Program-made: the position numbers and the translations under genes
Assembly (NCBI RefSeq): GCF_000426845.1
Contig: NZ_AUGD01000014.1
Location: 1 to 64,000, forward strand
Length of the DNA: 64,000 nt
Origin: Bradyrhizobium sp. in8p8
GTDB lineage: Bacteria > Pseudomonadota > Alphaproteobacteria > Rhizobiales > Xanthobacteraceae
Reading direction: 5' to 3'
Shown: positions 1 through 8,003 of the stretch, piece by piece
How the letters are laid out: each line of letters starts with the position of its first letter
Position numbering within the stretch: the first letter of the stretch is position 1
Notes under the pieces: model-generated
What the model was told of the DNA's origin: nothing
Databases searched by the model: none
The model's input: the letters and a program-made list of their open reading frames with translations, nothing else

Positions 1-659
1 AAGCTCTCGATGAAGGCGTTCTGCGTTGGCTTGCCGGGCGCAATGTAGTGCCACTCGATCCGGATCTCCTGGCACCAGCGCAGAACCGCCATACCGGTGA
101 ACTCGGTGCCGTTGTCTGAGACACACATGGCCGGACGGCCACGCCGGGCGACGATCGCCTCGAGCTCGCGCACGACACGCAAGCCGGGTAAGGAAGTGTC
201 GGCGACCAGCGCCAGGCATTCGCGGGTAAAGTCGTCGACGACCGAGAGAATGCGGAAGCGCCGACCATCGACGAAGGCATCCGACAGAAAGTCGAGGCTC
301 CAGCGCTGGTTCGGCCGCTGCGGGATCGTCAGCGGCGCCCGTGTGCCAAGTGCCCGTTTACGTCCGCCTCGTCGGCGCACCTGCAGCCGTTCCTCACGAT
401 AGAGGCGGCGGAACTTCTTGTGGTTCATGGTCAGACCCTCGCGACGCATCAGCACGAGCAGGCGGCGATAGCCGAACCGTCGGCGGACTGCCGCCAGCTC
501 GCGAAGGCGGGCACGCACGGCGGCATCGGCCGGCCGGCTGCTTCGATAACGGAACGAGGTGCGATCCACCCCGAGCACCGCACACGCCCGTCGCTCGCTC
601 ACCTCGAACGCACTCTGCAGGTGAGCGACGGCCTCTCGCCTGGCGGCGGGCGTCACCAT
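1..659 (-). CDS. IS3-family transposase OrfB, 3' end outside window
   Basis: The minus-strand frame starts at the ATG at 659 and stays open to base 1. It encodes the DDE integrase-type transposase of an IS3 element. An N-terminal helical segment is followed by the catalytic core. The first Asp is in WSLDFLSDAF, the second in VSDNGTEF, and the catalytic Glu is at the last readable residues, NAFIES. The ATG overlaps the orfA stop as ATGGTGA, with the A7 run at 665-659 upstream, so the native product is probably an OrfAB fusion made by -1 frameshifting. This is known for IS3 and not shown here. Family is certain, the exact IS is not. Confidence 0.85.
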   Translation of the reverse strand, partial: MVTPAARREAVAHLQSAFEVSERRACAVLGVDRTSFRYRSSRPADAAVRARLRELAAVRRRFGYRRLLVLMRREGLTMNHKKFRRLYREERLQVRRRGGRKRALGTRAPLTIPQRPNQRWSLDFLSDAFVDGRRFRILSVVDDFTRECLALVADTSLPGLRVVRELEAIVARRGRPAMCVSDNGTEFTGMAVLRWCQEIRIEWHYIAPGKPTQNAFIES

Positions 660-920
660 TTTTTTGAAGCGACGTCCTTGAGCATGGCATTGTCGAGCAT
701 CGCTTCAGCCAAAAGCTTCTTTAGCTTCGCATTCTCGTCCTCCAGCGCCTTCAGCCGCTTGGCGTCGGACACTTCCAGGCCGCCGTACTTCGCCTTCCAC
801 TTGTAGAAAGGTCGCACTGCTGATCCCATGCTTGCGGCAGACGTCAGCCGTCGCAGCCCCTGCCTCCTGCTCTCGCAAAATCCCGATGATTTGTTCTTCG
901 GTGAACCGGCTCTTCTTCAT
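653..920 (-). pseudogene. IS3-family transposase OrfA with a one-base frameshift
   Basis: The start at 920 encodes MKKSRFTEEQIIGILREQ, the classic HTH_Tnp_1 opening of IS3 OrfA proteins. After SSATF the reading frame changes. The sequence at 807-809 holds one base too many for SSATFYKWKAKYGG, and the proper frame then continues through a leucine-rich coiled coil (RLKALEDENAKLKKLL) to the TGA at 655-653. The single-base insertion would separate the DNA-binding helix from the dimerising zipper, so this copy probably cannot transpose by itself. A sequencing error in the short A/T run would look the same. Confidence 0.75.
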
Positions 921-1010
921 CGTCCATCCCCCAATCCGGGTTATGGACTCTACCCATTTTTGGAGGAAATGCCGGGGCTCAGGTCAGCACCTTTGAGGTG
1001 CGCCTGGACC

Positions 1011-1385
1011 GGCGCGATCGAGAAGGAGTGGACGGAGGCGCTGTTGCGCGAGCAGCCGCTTCTGGGTGGTCCGGACAGCGACGTCGACCTCGCGGTCGTT
1101 CTCAAGTCCATCAGGGAGGACCGCAACCGGCTCGCCGACATCGCTTACGAAGCCATCGTCGCAACAAGCAGCGACCTGCACGCCGCTGGCGGTCTCCGAG
1201 GACTAATGGGGGCGATCCCAGCACACCGGAATGCCGCCCTGATCCAAGCGATCAGGCGCAACGGCAAAAACTCTTTGGCAGAGCCCGTGAGGAGCAACTT
1301 GGGCAACAGGCAAATTGATCGTCTCGCATCTTGCACGTCTGCGGATCAAATTGTGGCTCGCACACGGTCACAGGTCGCCGCTTGA
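1011..1385 (+). pseudogene. 5'-truncated MNT-type nucleotidyltransferase remnant
   Basis: In this frame the residues PDSDVDLAVVL match the metal-binding GSxxxGxxxxxSDVDLxV core of minimal nucleotidyltransferases (antitoxins of HEPN/MNT pairs), followed by RLADIAYEAI and a C-terminal HRNAALIQAIRRNGK typical of these proteins. The glycine-serine loop that should precede the Asp motif is missing. The open frame begins right where the IS3 end lies, so the 5' part was probably lost to the insertion. The middle segment looks scrambled by small indels. No intact HEPN partner is visible downstream. Between 1386 and 1739 I recognise nothing. Confidence 0.4.
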
Positions 1386-1739
1386 GAGATTTCGAAAGAA
1401 GACAGGGTGCCGCGACCGGCCTTCACAAGGTGCGCCGGCTCGGCGGCAGCATTGTCCACGACATACCGCCCGGCACGTTGGCCGAGATGCTCGGCCGCAT
1501 TTCGGTGCTGTGGGCTTGCGCAAGAACGAACTGTTGAAACAATGCGCGCCGGCATTCCGCGCCGGCAGATCTTCAGTTGCGAACCCTCCGCTGTTCCAAG
1601 AGCAAGCTCAGCCTGTGGACGTTCGCTGGGCGCGGACTGCTCGGAACGTCCACTCAGAGGGTTCCGCTGATAAAATATCTTAACGGGCAACAAATCTTCC
1701 TCGGCGGTTGGTTGCGCCGCACTACTGAATTAGTATTTC

Positions 1740-1765
1740 GGAACCAGTACGCGCGGTTCCGCGTT
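1740..1765 (+). promoter_or_regulatory. EcfG-type general stress promoter
   Basis: GGAAC at 1740-1744 and CGTT at 1762-1765 are separated by 17 bases, which matches the alphaproteobacterial EcfG consensus GGAAC-N16/17-CGTT. It lies 50 bases before the chosen start of the LuxR-type regulator. The motif is seen directly, its use by EcfG is inferred. Confidence 0.6.
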
Positions 1766-1814
1766 GTTCCGACATCTCGAAGTTAGTCATTCACGCCAAC
1801 ACAGGGAGCCAGCA

Positions 1815-2462
1815 ATGGACCAACTTGTGAGCGATGATGCTCGGCAAAGCGATCGATGGAGACGGTTGATATCTGCTCTAAAGGGCGGACTGATTGTCGT
1901 GGATAGTGATGGAAAGATCGTATGGGCGGACGACAATGTGCGACGGCGGATGAATGGAAGGCTGAGCGAGCTAAAGCTCCCGCCTCCCGACGAGGAATCG
2001 TGCAGTGCCGATTGTCGGATCTGCGTTGAAACGATCACCGTTCAGGGCCACCCGTTCGGCGTCTGCACAATTCGGGAGATCGACGGGCATGACCGCGAGA
2101 CTATGTCCACGATTGATTCGGTGTTAGCCGAGACCTCTTCGTTCGCTCGGACGATCATGGACCGTCTAAAGGGGCTGCGTATTGCTCAGTTCAACCCGCC
2201 GACCTCTGACCTGGATATTCTCACCGAGCGGGAACGTGAAATCCTGGGCCTCATTTGCCGCGGGAAAAGCGATCTACAGATGAGTGAGGAGCTCAAATTG
2301 TCGCACAACACGGTTCGCAATCACGTGGCGTCCCTGTACCGCAAACTAGGCGTCAATCGGCGGAGCGCCGCGATTATTTGGGCGCGCGAGCGCGGGCTTA
2401 CGGATGATGACATGGGTATCCGCCGTCGACGCCGGCGCTCCGCGTCGAATGCCAACCGTTGA
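1815..2462 (+). CDS. PAS-like/LuxR-family DNA-binding regulator
   Basis: This is a 215-residue cytoplasmic regulator. The start ATG at 1815 is preceded by AGGGAGCC, and an in-frame ATG at 1764 lacks a comparable site and overlaps the EcfG-like promoter. Residues of about 12-100 look like a degenerate PAS sensor (GLIVVDSDGKIVWAD), with a Cys pair in SADCRIC. The C-terminal region is a LuxR helix-turn-helix (LTEREREILGLI, then NTVRNHVASLYRKLGV). The HTH and the trailing AAIIWARERG closely resemble those of the triple-PAS regulator at 5584-7104, so the two are probably paralogs. There is no receiver domain. Placement next to kaiBC and csbD suggests a stress or light/redox role, unproven. Confidence 0.8.
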   Translation: MDQLVSDDARQSDRWRRLISALKGGLIVVDSDGKIVWADDNVRRRMNGRLSELKLPPPDEESCSADCRICVETITVQGHPFGVCTIREIDGHDRETMSTIDSVLAETSSFARTIMDRLKGLRIAQFNPPTSDLDILTEREREILGLICRGKSDLQMSEELKLSHNTVRNHVASLYRKLGVNRRSAAIIWARERGLTDDDMGIRRRRRRSASNANR

Positions 2463-2507
2463 GCGTTTGCGGATCGGTACTTCTTATCATCAAGTGGTTC
2501 TGCATGT

Positions 2508-2531
2508 GCCCCAGGAGCCTGCTCCTGGGGC
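2508..2531 (+). terminator. Perfect GC-rich hairpin after the LuxR gene
   Basis: GCCCCAGGAGC and its exact reverse complement are separated by two bases, 45 bases past the stop of the LuxR gene. No T-run follows, so it may be a weak terminator or an RNA-stabilising hairpin. Confidence 0.5.
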
Positions 2532-3018
2532 GCCTCCATCAAAGTGAACCGTTGGATCGCAGGCGGTGCTTAGTGTCTCGGGTTCACCGCCAAGATCCTT
2601 GCCGTGCAATCACCGTGGATTCCAGGCGATCAGCCAATTGCCCGATTAGCGCCGAACGAAATGGAGGAGAGACATATAGCTGATCTTCGCCACGGCTGAG
2701 CTGCACTGGTACGCGGCGGCGTGGGATCGCAGGAATGGGCAGCTATGCTCCCCTCACAAGCGGCAACGCCAGAATCGCCGGCGGAGCGGACCTCCGCCTT
2801 CCGACGGGAAACGTGCGAGCGAGCGGAAATCCATGTTCTGGCCCGGAATTAGTAATTTCGTCGGGGAAGGTTGGTAGTTTTATCTCTCTTGCACACGCAG
2901 GAACCTTGTTGTTCCTTTGGGGGAGGCTCGCCCGCGTCGAGGGCCCTAAATCCAATCGCCTAGGGGCGCGAACTTCCGATGGTGCTCGGCCGTCGGCAAT
3001 GAAATCAAGGCAACGCCG
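2532..3018. other. Intergenic region before kaiB
   Basis: I recognise no gene here. At 2899-2916 there is an inverted repeat AGGAAC-N6-GTTCCT, roughly 105 bases before kaiB, which could be a regulator site. There is no CGTT at the right distance, so it is not an EcfG promoter. Confidence 0.4.
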
Positions 3019-3306
3019 GTGGTCCCGTTCGTGCTTCGACTTTACATCGCCGGGAATTCACCCAGTTCGCGCCGTGCGGAGCAGAACCTTGAACGGCTAC
3101 GCACGTCCCTCACCAGCAAGGGATGGGATATCGATATTATCGACGTGCTTACGCGGCCGGATCTCGCTGAGAGTGCCGGCATCATAGCCACCCCGACGCT
3201 CTCATATGAGCATGGGGAGCACCGTCGGCGGATTGTCGGTGATCTCGGCGATACAAAGCGCGTTCTTGAGTTTCTCGGAATCGAGGCGGAAGGAAATAAG
3301 GCATGA
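3019..3306 (+). CDS. kaiB: KaiB clock protein
   Basis: This 95-residue protein has the thioredoxin-like KaiB core: FVLRLYIAGNSPSS at the N terminus, then WDIDIIDVLTRPDLAES, IIATPTLSYEHGE and a C-terminal GDLGDTKRVLEFLGI. KaiB binds phosphorylated KaiC and resets its cycle in cyanobacteria. The best start in frame is GTG at 3019, and homologs usually have a few more residues, so an upstream non-ATG start is possible. The stop overlaps kaiC by ATGA, showing a translationally coupled kaiBC operon. No kaiA is visible, as in other proteobacteria with KaiBC only. Confidence 0.9.
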   Translation: MVPFVLRLYIAGNSPSSRRAEQNLERLRTSLTSKGWDIDIIDVLTRPDLAESAGIIATPTLSYEHGEHRRRIVGDLGDTKRVLEFLGIEAEGNKA

Positions 3307-4769
3307 CCGCAGAGGAAGTAGGCACTCCCAGCGTTTTGGATCGCGTGAAAACGGGGGTGGAGGCCTTCGATGAACTCGTGATGGGCGGTCTTCCGCGCGC
3401 CCGCACGACCGTTGTTGGTGGCACGCCTGGTAGCGGCAAAACAGTGTTTGCTACGCAGTTTCTAGCGCACGGCATTACCAATTTCGATGAGAACGGAGTC
3501 TTGGTAACATTTGAGGAGCCTCCCGCGGATATTGAATCCAATATGGAGGGCTTCGGGTGGGAGCTCGCGAAATGGCGGAAGGAGGGACGGTTGGCATTCG
3601 TCGATGCCAGTCCAGCCATCACTGATGAACTAGTCCTTGGCGATTTCGATCTTGCGGGACTGCTGTCCCGGATTCAGCATGCCGTAAAGGGCGTGAATGC
3701 CAAGCGAGTTGTCTTGGATTCGTTGACGCAGCTGTTTGATCATTTTATCGGTGATCCCAAAGTGTTGCGTCGCGAATTGTTTCGTATCAGCACCGCGCTA
3801 AAAAAGGCGGGTCTCACTGTTTTGATGACAGCGGAGCGAAACAGCGAATATGGCGAAATTACTCGTCATCGGCTGGAGGAGTTTGTCGCAGACAACGTAG
3901 TCATTTTGAGAAACGTCCTGTTCCGTGAGAAACGCCGACGCACAATCGAAGTACTTAAGATGCGTGGCAGTCACCACGCAGAGGGTGAAGCCCCGTTTAC
4001 GATGATGGCCGGGCAGGGCGTGGTCGCCATTCCGTTGTCGTCGCTCCGGCTCGAACAACACTCCAGCACGGTACGGGTCACGAGCGGAAACTCGGACATC
4101 GACGATATGTGCGGAGGTGGCTTCTTTCGCGACAGCGTGACTCTCGTGAGCGGCGCCACGGGGACCGGCAAAACCCTCCTGGTGACCAACTTCCTTGCCG
4201 GCGGCGTAGCTGCCGGAGAGAAGGCCATCATGTTCGGCTATGAGGAGAGCAGGGGACAATTGTTCCGCAATGCAGCAGGTTGGGGAGCCGATTTTTCGCG
4301 CATGGAGGCCGACGGCAAGCTCAAGGTCGTGGCCCTCTATCCCGAGGCACAGGGACTCCCCGACCACTTACTGACCATTCAAGGGCTGGTGGATGAGTTC
4401 AGGCCCAATCGAATCGCTGTCGATAGCCTCTCCGCCTTAGAACGAATCGCACCGGACACTGGATTTCGGGAATTCCTCATCAGTCTGACTTCGTTCATCA
4501 AGAAGCGGGAGATTGCCGGTCTTTGTACGGCTACCAGCAAATCACTCGTCGGCGGTGAAAGCGCGAGCGAGCAGCACATTTCAACGATGACCGACTCGAT
4601 CATTCTGTTGCGCTACATCCAGCAGAAGGAGATCATGAATCGCGGGTTAATGGTCCTGAAAATGCGCGGCAGCGAGCACGCGAAGGATATCAGGCGGTTC
4701 ACGATCGACGGTTCCGGAATGCACCTCGGCAGCGCATTCGAAGATCCCCCAAATGTATTCGAGGAATAA
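3303..4769 (+). CDS. kaiC: KaiC circadian-clock ATPase/kinase
   Basis: At 488 residues this is a complete two-domain KaiC. Walker A motifs are GTPGSGKT at residues 40-47 in the CI half and GATGTGKT near residue 283 in the CII half. The CII phosphorylation region reads SEQHISTMTD, so Ser427 and Thr428 align with Ser431/Thr432 of Synechococcus KaiC, while the position matching Thr426 is Ser422. The end is acidic and short (NVFEE). It overlaps kaiB by four bases and is followed by the remains of a sensor kinase gene. In Rhodopseudomonas-type bacteria KaiBC works without KaiA and influences fitness in light/dark cycles. Transfer of that role here is inference. Confidence 0.95.
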   Translation: MTAEEVGTPSVLDRVKTGVEAFDELVMGGLPRARTTVVGGTPGSGKTVFATQFLAHGITNFDENGVLVTFEEPPADIESNMEGFGWELAKWRKEGRLAFVDASPAITDELVLGDFDLAGLLSRIQHAVKGVNAKRVVLDSLTQLFDHFIGDPKVLRRELFRISTALKKAGLTVLMTAERNSEYGEITRHRLEEFVADNVVILRNVLFREKRRRTIEVLKMRGSHHAEGEAPFTMMAGQGVVAIPLSSLRLEQHSSTVRVTSGNSDIDDMCGGGFFRDSVTLVSGATGTGKTLLVTNFLAGGVAAGEKAIMFGYEESRGQLFRNAAGWGADFSRMEADGKLKVVALYPEAQGLPDHLLTIQGLVDEFRPNRIAVDSLSALERIAPDTGFREFLISLTSFIKKREIAGLCTATSKSLVGGESASEQHISTMTDSIILLRYIQQKEIMNRGLMVLKMRGSEHAKDIRRFTIDGSGMHLGSAFEDPPNVFEE

Positions 4770-4819
4770 GTGGCCCGAGCGGACCTTTGCGATCAGGCTT
4801 CAAGACGTGTGAGCGCAGC

Positions 4820-5411
4820 ATGACCGGCGCCTCTATCGAAGCAAACATAGACCAGTCTGAAACGAGATTTCTGATCGAGAAGAATGCCGATGGCATTATC
4901 GTGGTCGACGATCTTGGCACGGTTTTGTTTGCAAATCCGGCTGCAGAACGGATTTTTGGTAGATCAGCAGAGGCTTTGACCAACTCGCCTTTAGGGCTGC
5001 CGTTCATCACTGGTGACATGACCGAAATAGCCATTCCCCAACCCAGCGGCGACTTAGTCGAGGCCGAAATTCGGACGGTTGAGACGACATGGGGCCATCG
5101 ATCCGCACGTCTCGTGAGTATTCGGGATGTCTCAGCTCGTCGAGCCATCGAAGAAAAGCTAAGGCACACGGCTAAAATGGAAGCGGTCGGAAGGCTTGCC
5201 CGACAGACCGGGCGACGAACTCATTGGAGAGCTGAGGTCGCATCATCCGGACTTGCCAATCGTGCTCGCTAGCGGCTATTCAGACGAGGACTTGCGCAGC
5301 AGGGTTGCGACGCTGGATCGCCTTCATATTCTCACCAAGCCGTTCAGTCCCGAGGAGCTAACATCTGCCCTTCGAAAGGCCGGAGTGAAAGCTCAACCTG
5401 GAAAAGAATAG
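4820..5411 (+). pseudogene. PAS hybrid histidine kinase gene with internal deletion
   Basis: The 5' part encodes a PAS domain (FLIEKNADGIIVVDDLGTV, GRSAEAL) and the phospho-acceptor helix EKLRHTAKMEAVGRL. The GGVAHDFNN-type sequence and the whole ATPase domain that should follow are missing. At about 5195 the sequence jumps, in another frame, into the end of a receiver domain (LPDRPGDELIGEL, then ILTKPFSPEEL). So a PAS-HisKA-HATPase-REC kinase has lost over half its length, and the junction is also out of frame. Its place directly behind kaiC fits the kinase normally linked to alphaproteobacterial kaiBC operons. An ATG at 4787 is an alternative start. Confidence 0.8.
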
Positions 5412-5583
5412 GTGCGGTGCCTGTCGAATGCATTCTTACGATATTGCGTCGGGAAATCGGCGCCATGGCTCGGGTTAGCGACCGCAAAAGCGGGCTCCAA
5501 TCCCTATTGAAAGGCAGTGAGAAGTGACGTCGGTAACCGCCCGCGCGCCCAAGGTGGCCGCCTGCAATGTCTAGGATTGACTA

Positions 5584-7104
5584 ATGCAGGGCCTCTTGAA
5601 AAAGCCGAGCCGCGATTACAAGCACCTGCAACAGATTATAGTCGGGCTTGTCGACGGCGTTATCCTGATCGGCACGGATCAGAAGATCCTGTGGGCAAAT
5701 GATGCTGCACTCGCAATGCACGGCGTGCGAGAAATCGCGGAGCTCGGAGCGACAGTCAGCGAATATCGAACTCGATTTCAGCTTCGATATCGCAACAATC
5801 AGCCGATCGATCGGGGCAAGACGCCTATCGAACGGGTCGTTGCTGGCGAGAGCTTTAGCGATGTAGTGGTGGAAGTTAGTAGCTCGTCCAATCCGGACCA
5901 GACGTGGATCCACTCGATCCGAAGCCTCGTTCTCACGGACGATGCAAATGAGCCAGACTACCTCGTTCTCATTATCAAGGATGAAACTGAACGATTCAAG
6001 GCGGAGGAGCGGTTCGAGAGCGCATTCAATGCGAATCCTGCGCCTGCGATCATCTGCAGGGTAGCCGAGCTTGACTACGTCAGGGTCAATCAAGGTTTCC
6101 TGGAAATGACAGGATACAATCGACGGGATTTGATTGGAGCGTCATTCCGTGATGTTGATGTTCTGACGGATGCGTCTCGTCGCGAACTTGCGCTAGCCAG
6201 GCTGAAGGAAGGCGAAACCATTCCGCAGATGGAGGCGTTCGTACCCCTACCAGACGGTAGCTCGAAGTTTGTCATCGTCGCCGGCGAGCCCATCGAAATT
6301 GCGGAAGCACATTGCATCCTTTTCACCTTCGCCGATCTGGAGCCGAGACTTAAAGCCGAGAGGGCGTTGCGGGAGAGCGAAGAAAGGTTCGTAAAGTCGT
6401 TTCGCCGTTCACCCGTGCCACTCATGATCTGCATTCGAAATGACTTCAGGTTGGTGGAAGTCAACGAGGCATTCAAGGCATTGACCGGCTATTCAGAGGA
6501 GGAATTGATAGGGCGAAGCCCGACAGATGTGCGACTTTGGAATGATAAATCCGCGCAGCAAGGTCTGGAACACATCCTCGAGCAGGGTGGCGGCGTTCGC
6601 AGCATCGATATTCGGCTGCGCGCGAAAGACGACACATTCTTTGACTGCCTCGTCTCGGCGGACACTGTGACGATAAGCAACGAGCCCTGCGTGCTTTGTG
6701 TGATTCAGGACATCACTGAACGCAAGCGCTCGGAAGATGAACTGATCGTGGCGATCGAAAGTGTCATGGCCGATACCTCATGGTTCAGTCGGAGCATCGT
6801 CGAAAAGCTCGCGGCTCTGCGGCAGACGTCGCGTCCGACAAATGTCGGGGCGCATCTGGAAGATTTAACTGACCGCGAGCGGGAAGTCCTTGGGCTAATC
6901 TGCGAAGGCCAGAGTGATAAGGAAATGAGCCGCGCCTTGAAGCTTTCGCCTAACACCATCCGGAACCATGTGTTTTCTCTTTACCAAAAGATCGGAGTTA
7001 ACCGGCGCGCCGCTGCAATCATTTGGGCACGAGAGCGGGGGGTCACCGGTAAACAGTTGGGAGTGTCCAAGCGACCGAGATCATATCCTCGGAGGAACGG
7101 ATAG
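5584..7104 (+). CDS. Triple-PAS LuxR-family regulator
   Basis: The 506-residue protein starts with a short N terminus and PAS 1 (residues about 14-130, GLVDGVILIGTDQKILWAN). PAS 2 follows (about 140-265, FNANPAPAIICR, GYNRRDLIG), then PAS 3 (about 275-395, FRRSPVPLMICI, GYSEEELIG). A LuxR helix-turn-helix ends it (LTDREREVLGLICEG, NTIRNHVFSLYQKIGV). No kinase or receiver domain is present, so signals sensed by the PAS domains would act directly on DNA binding. The C-terminal 80 residues are close to those of the regulator at 1815-2462. The start ATG at 5584 has only a weak upstream purine stretch. The ligand of the PAS domains cannot be told from sequence. Confidence 0.85.
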   Translation: MQGLLKKPSRDYKHLQQIIVGLVDGVILIGTDQKILWANDAALAMHGVREIAELGATVSEYRTRFQLRYRNNQPIDRGKTPIERVVAGESFSDVVVEVSSSSNPDQTWIHSIRSLVLTDDANEPDYLVLIIKDETERFKAEERFESAFNANPAPAIICRVAELDYVRVNQGFLEMTGYNRRDLIGASFRDVDVLTDASRRELALARLKEGETIPQMEAFVPLPDGSSKFVIVAGEPIEIAEAHCILFTFADLEPRLKAERALRESEERFVKSFRRSPVPLMICIRNDFRLVEVNEAFKALTGYSEEELIGRSPTDVRLWNDKSAQQGLEHILEQGGGVRSIDIRLRAKDDTFFDCLVSADTVTISNEPCVLCVIQDITERKRSEDELIVAIESVMADTSWFSRSIVEKLAALRQTSRPTNVGAHLEDLTDREREVLGLICEGQSDKEMSRALKLSPNTIRNHVFSLYQKIGVNRRAAAIIWARERGVTGKQLGVSKRPRSYPRRNG

Positions 7105-7118
7105 CACGTCTTTCCGTT
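7094..7118 (+). promoter_or_regulatory. EcfG-type promoter of csbD
   Basis: GGAAC at 7094-7098 and CGTT at 7115-7118 have a 16-base spacer. The motif overlaps the stop codon of the PAS-LuxR gene and lies 82 bases before the csbD start. csbD-like genes are common members of the EcfG general stress regulon, which supports the call. Confidence 0.7.
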
Positions 7119-7200
7119 TGTCCGTGGGGCCACCTTTAGGAGGGTTCCCGGGCCGGTTTTCACGCCGGCTATCGTCGCACGGCATGCTGAGAGGTGAGCG

Positions 7201-7380
7201 ATGGACAATGATCGGGTCCGAGGCACCGCGAAACAGATCAAAGGTTCGGTTAAGGAAGCTATCGGGAAGATTACCGGAAATCGAAAACTGGAAGCTGAAG
7301 GGGCCGCCGAACAGCAACTGGATAAGCATCAGGCGGCATCTGCCGACAATAGTTCCGAGCGGGATATGCTTCAGAACTAG
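7201..7380 (+). CDS. CsbD-like stress protein
   Basis: A 59-residue hydrophilic protein, preceded by GAGAGGTGAGCG. It opens MDNDRVRGTAKQIKGSVKE and continues AIGKITGNRKLEAEG, the CsbD signature of a small helical protein, and ends with a charged tail. CsbD proteins are induced by general stress, with unknown biochemical function. The EcfG-type promoter upstream agrees with this. Confidence 0.9.
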   Translation: MDNDRVRGTAKQIKGSVKEAIGKITGNRKLEAEGAAEQQLDKHQAASADNSSERDMLQN

Positions 7381-8003
7381 GCGATTCACGGCCGCGGAGT
7401 AGCGCTGACCTGCAGCGCACAACGTCTACGGCAGCAATGTGCAGTGGTCCACGAGGGGCGGCTATTCGCGCAAAATAGGCTCGCTAGCCTGAAGTAGGAA
7501 AAACTCCGCCAGCGACCGAGGCGTTTTTCGGCTGGATGACCATCTGCTCGGACCCTGTCTCAATCCATCCTCTGCGAGCGCCGCTTCATCCTCTCCGACG
7601 CCGTTGCCGTTCAGCATTCTGCGGTTCGGCTGAGCCCACCGATCCGTTCGCCTGTCTTTCCCGGGTTGAGGACGAGACGCTGGTCTCGGCGATTCGCCTG
7701 CTAGGCTTGTCGGCGAGGCGCCGCCTGAGCAAAGCAGAAACTCTGCCTATTGGTGCAGCCCTCCATTCCCTGCTTCAGCGCAACCCGCCTGTCGATCGAC
7801 TAGAATAAATATACCAGACGTCTGGTATGAGTGAGTAGCTACCTTGCAACTTTCGTTGTCATACTCGTTCTGTGCGTCGCAAGGTACCGATCAAAAGGCA
7901 CCTGGTCACATGAGACAACCTGTCAGAAGTGTCAGTTGGGGAGAGCACGGCCGCGGTTGATGACCATCCTTTTGTTCATCCCCACTCGTCTGCAAACATA
8001 TCA
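7381..8003. other. Intergenic stretch with an isolated operator-like palindrome
   Basis: No convincing gene is seen. The open frame at 7536-7808 is Arg/Pro-rich without a recognisable domain and is rejected. The notable content is the perfect palindrome at 7811-7828, given separately. Confidence 0.5.
7811..7828. promoter_or_regulatory. Perfect 18-bp palindrome, probable repressor operator
   Basis: ATACCAGACGTCTGGTAT is a perfect inverted repeat, the size and symmetry of a TetR-type operator, directly after an AT-rich stretch that could hold a -10 box. No TetR gene is in the window near it. The gene downstream is the broken CHASE3 kinase. Confidence 0.55.

Larger units (their letters stand above)
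1..986 (-). mobile_element. IS3-family insertion sequence, cut by the window edge
   Basis: Both IS3 reading frames lie on the minus strand (orfA then orfB), with an A7 run at 665-659 just before the orfA stop, where IS3 elements usually shift -1 to make OrfAB. The right end is placed at about 986 because the inward sequence there starts TGACCTGAGCCCCGG, and IS3 ends commonly begin TG. The other end is outside the window, so no target duplication can be checked. The element appears to have cut into the nucleotidyltransferase remnant to its right. Confidence 0.7.

Noticed and set aside
2899..2916. GGAAC within AGGAAC-N6-GTTCCT as an EcfG promoter of kaiB
   Set aside because: There is no CGTT at 16-17 bases.
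7536..7808. 90-codon open frame
   Set aside because: No ribosome site and no recognisable pattern; Arg/Pro/Leu shadow composition.
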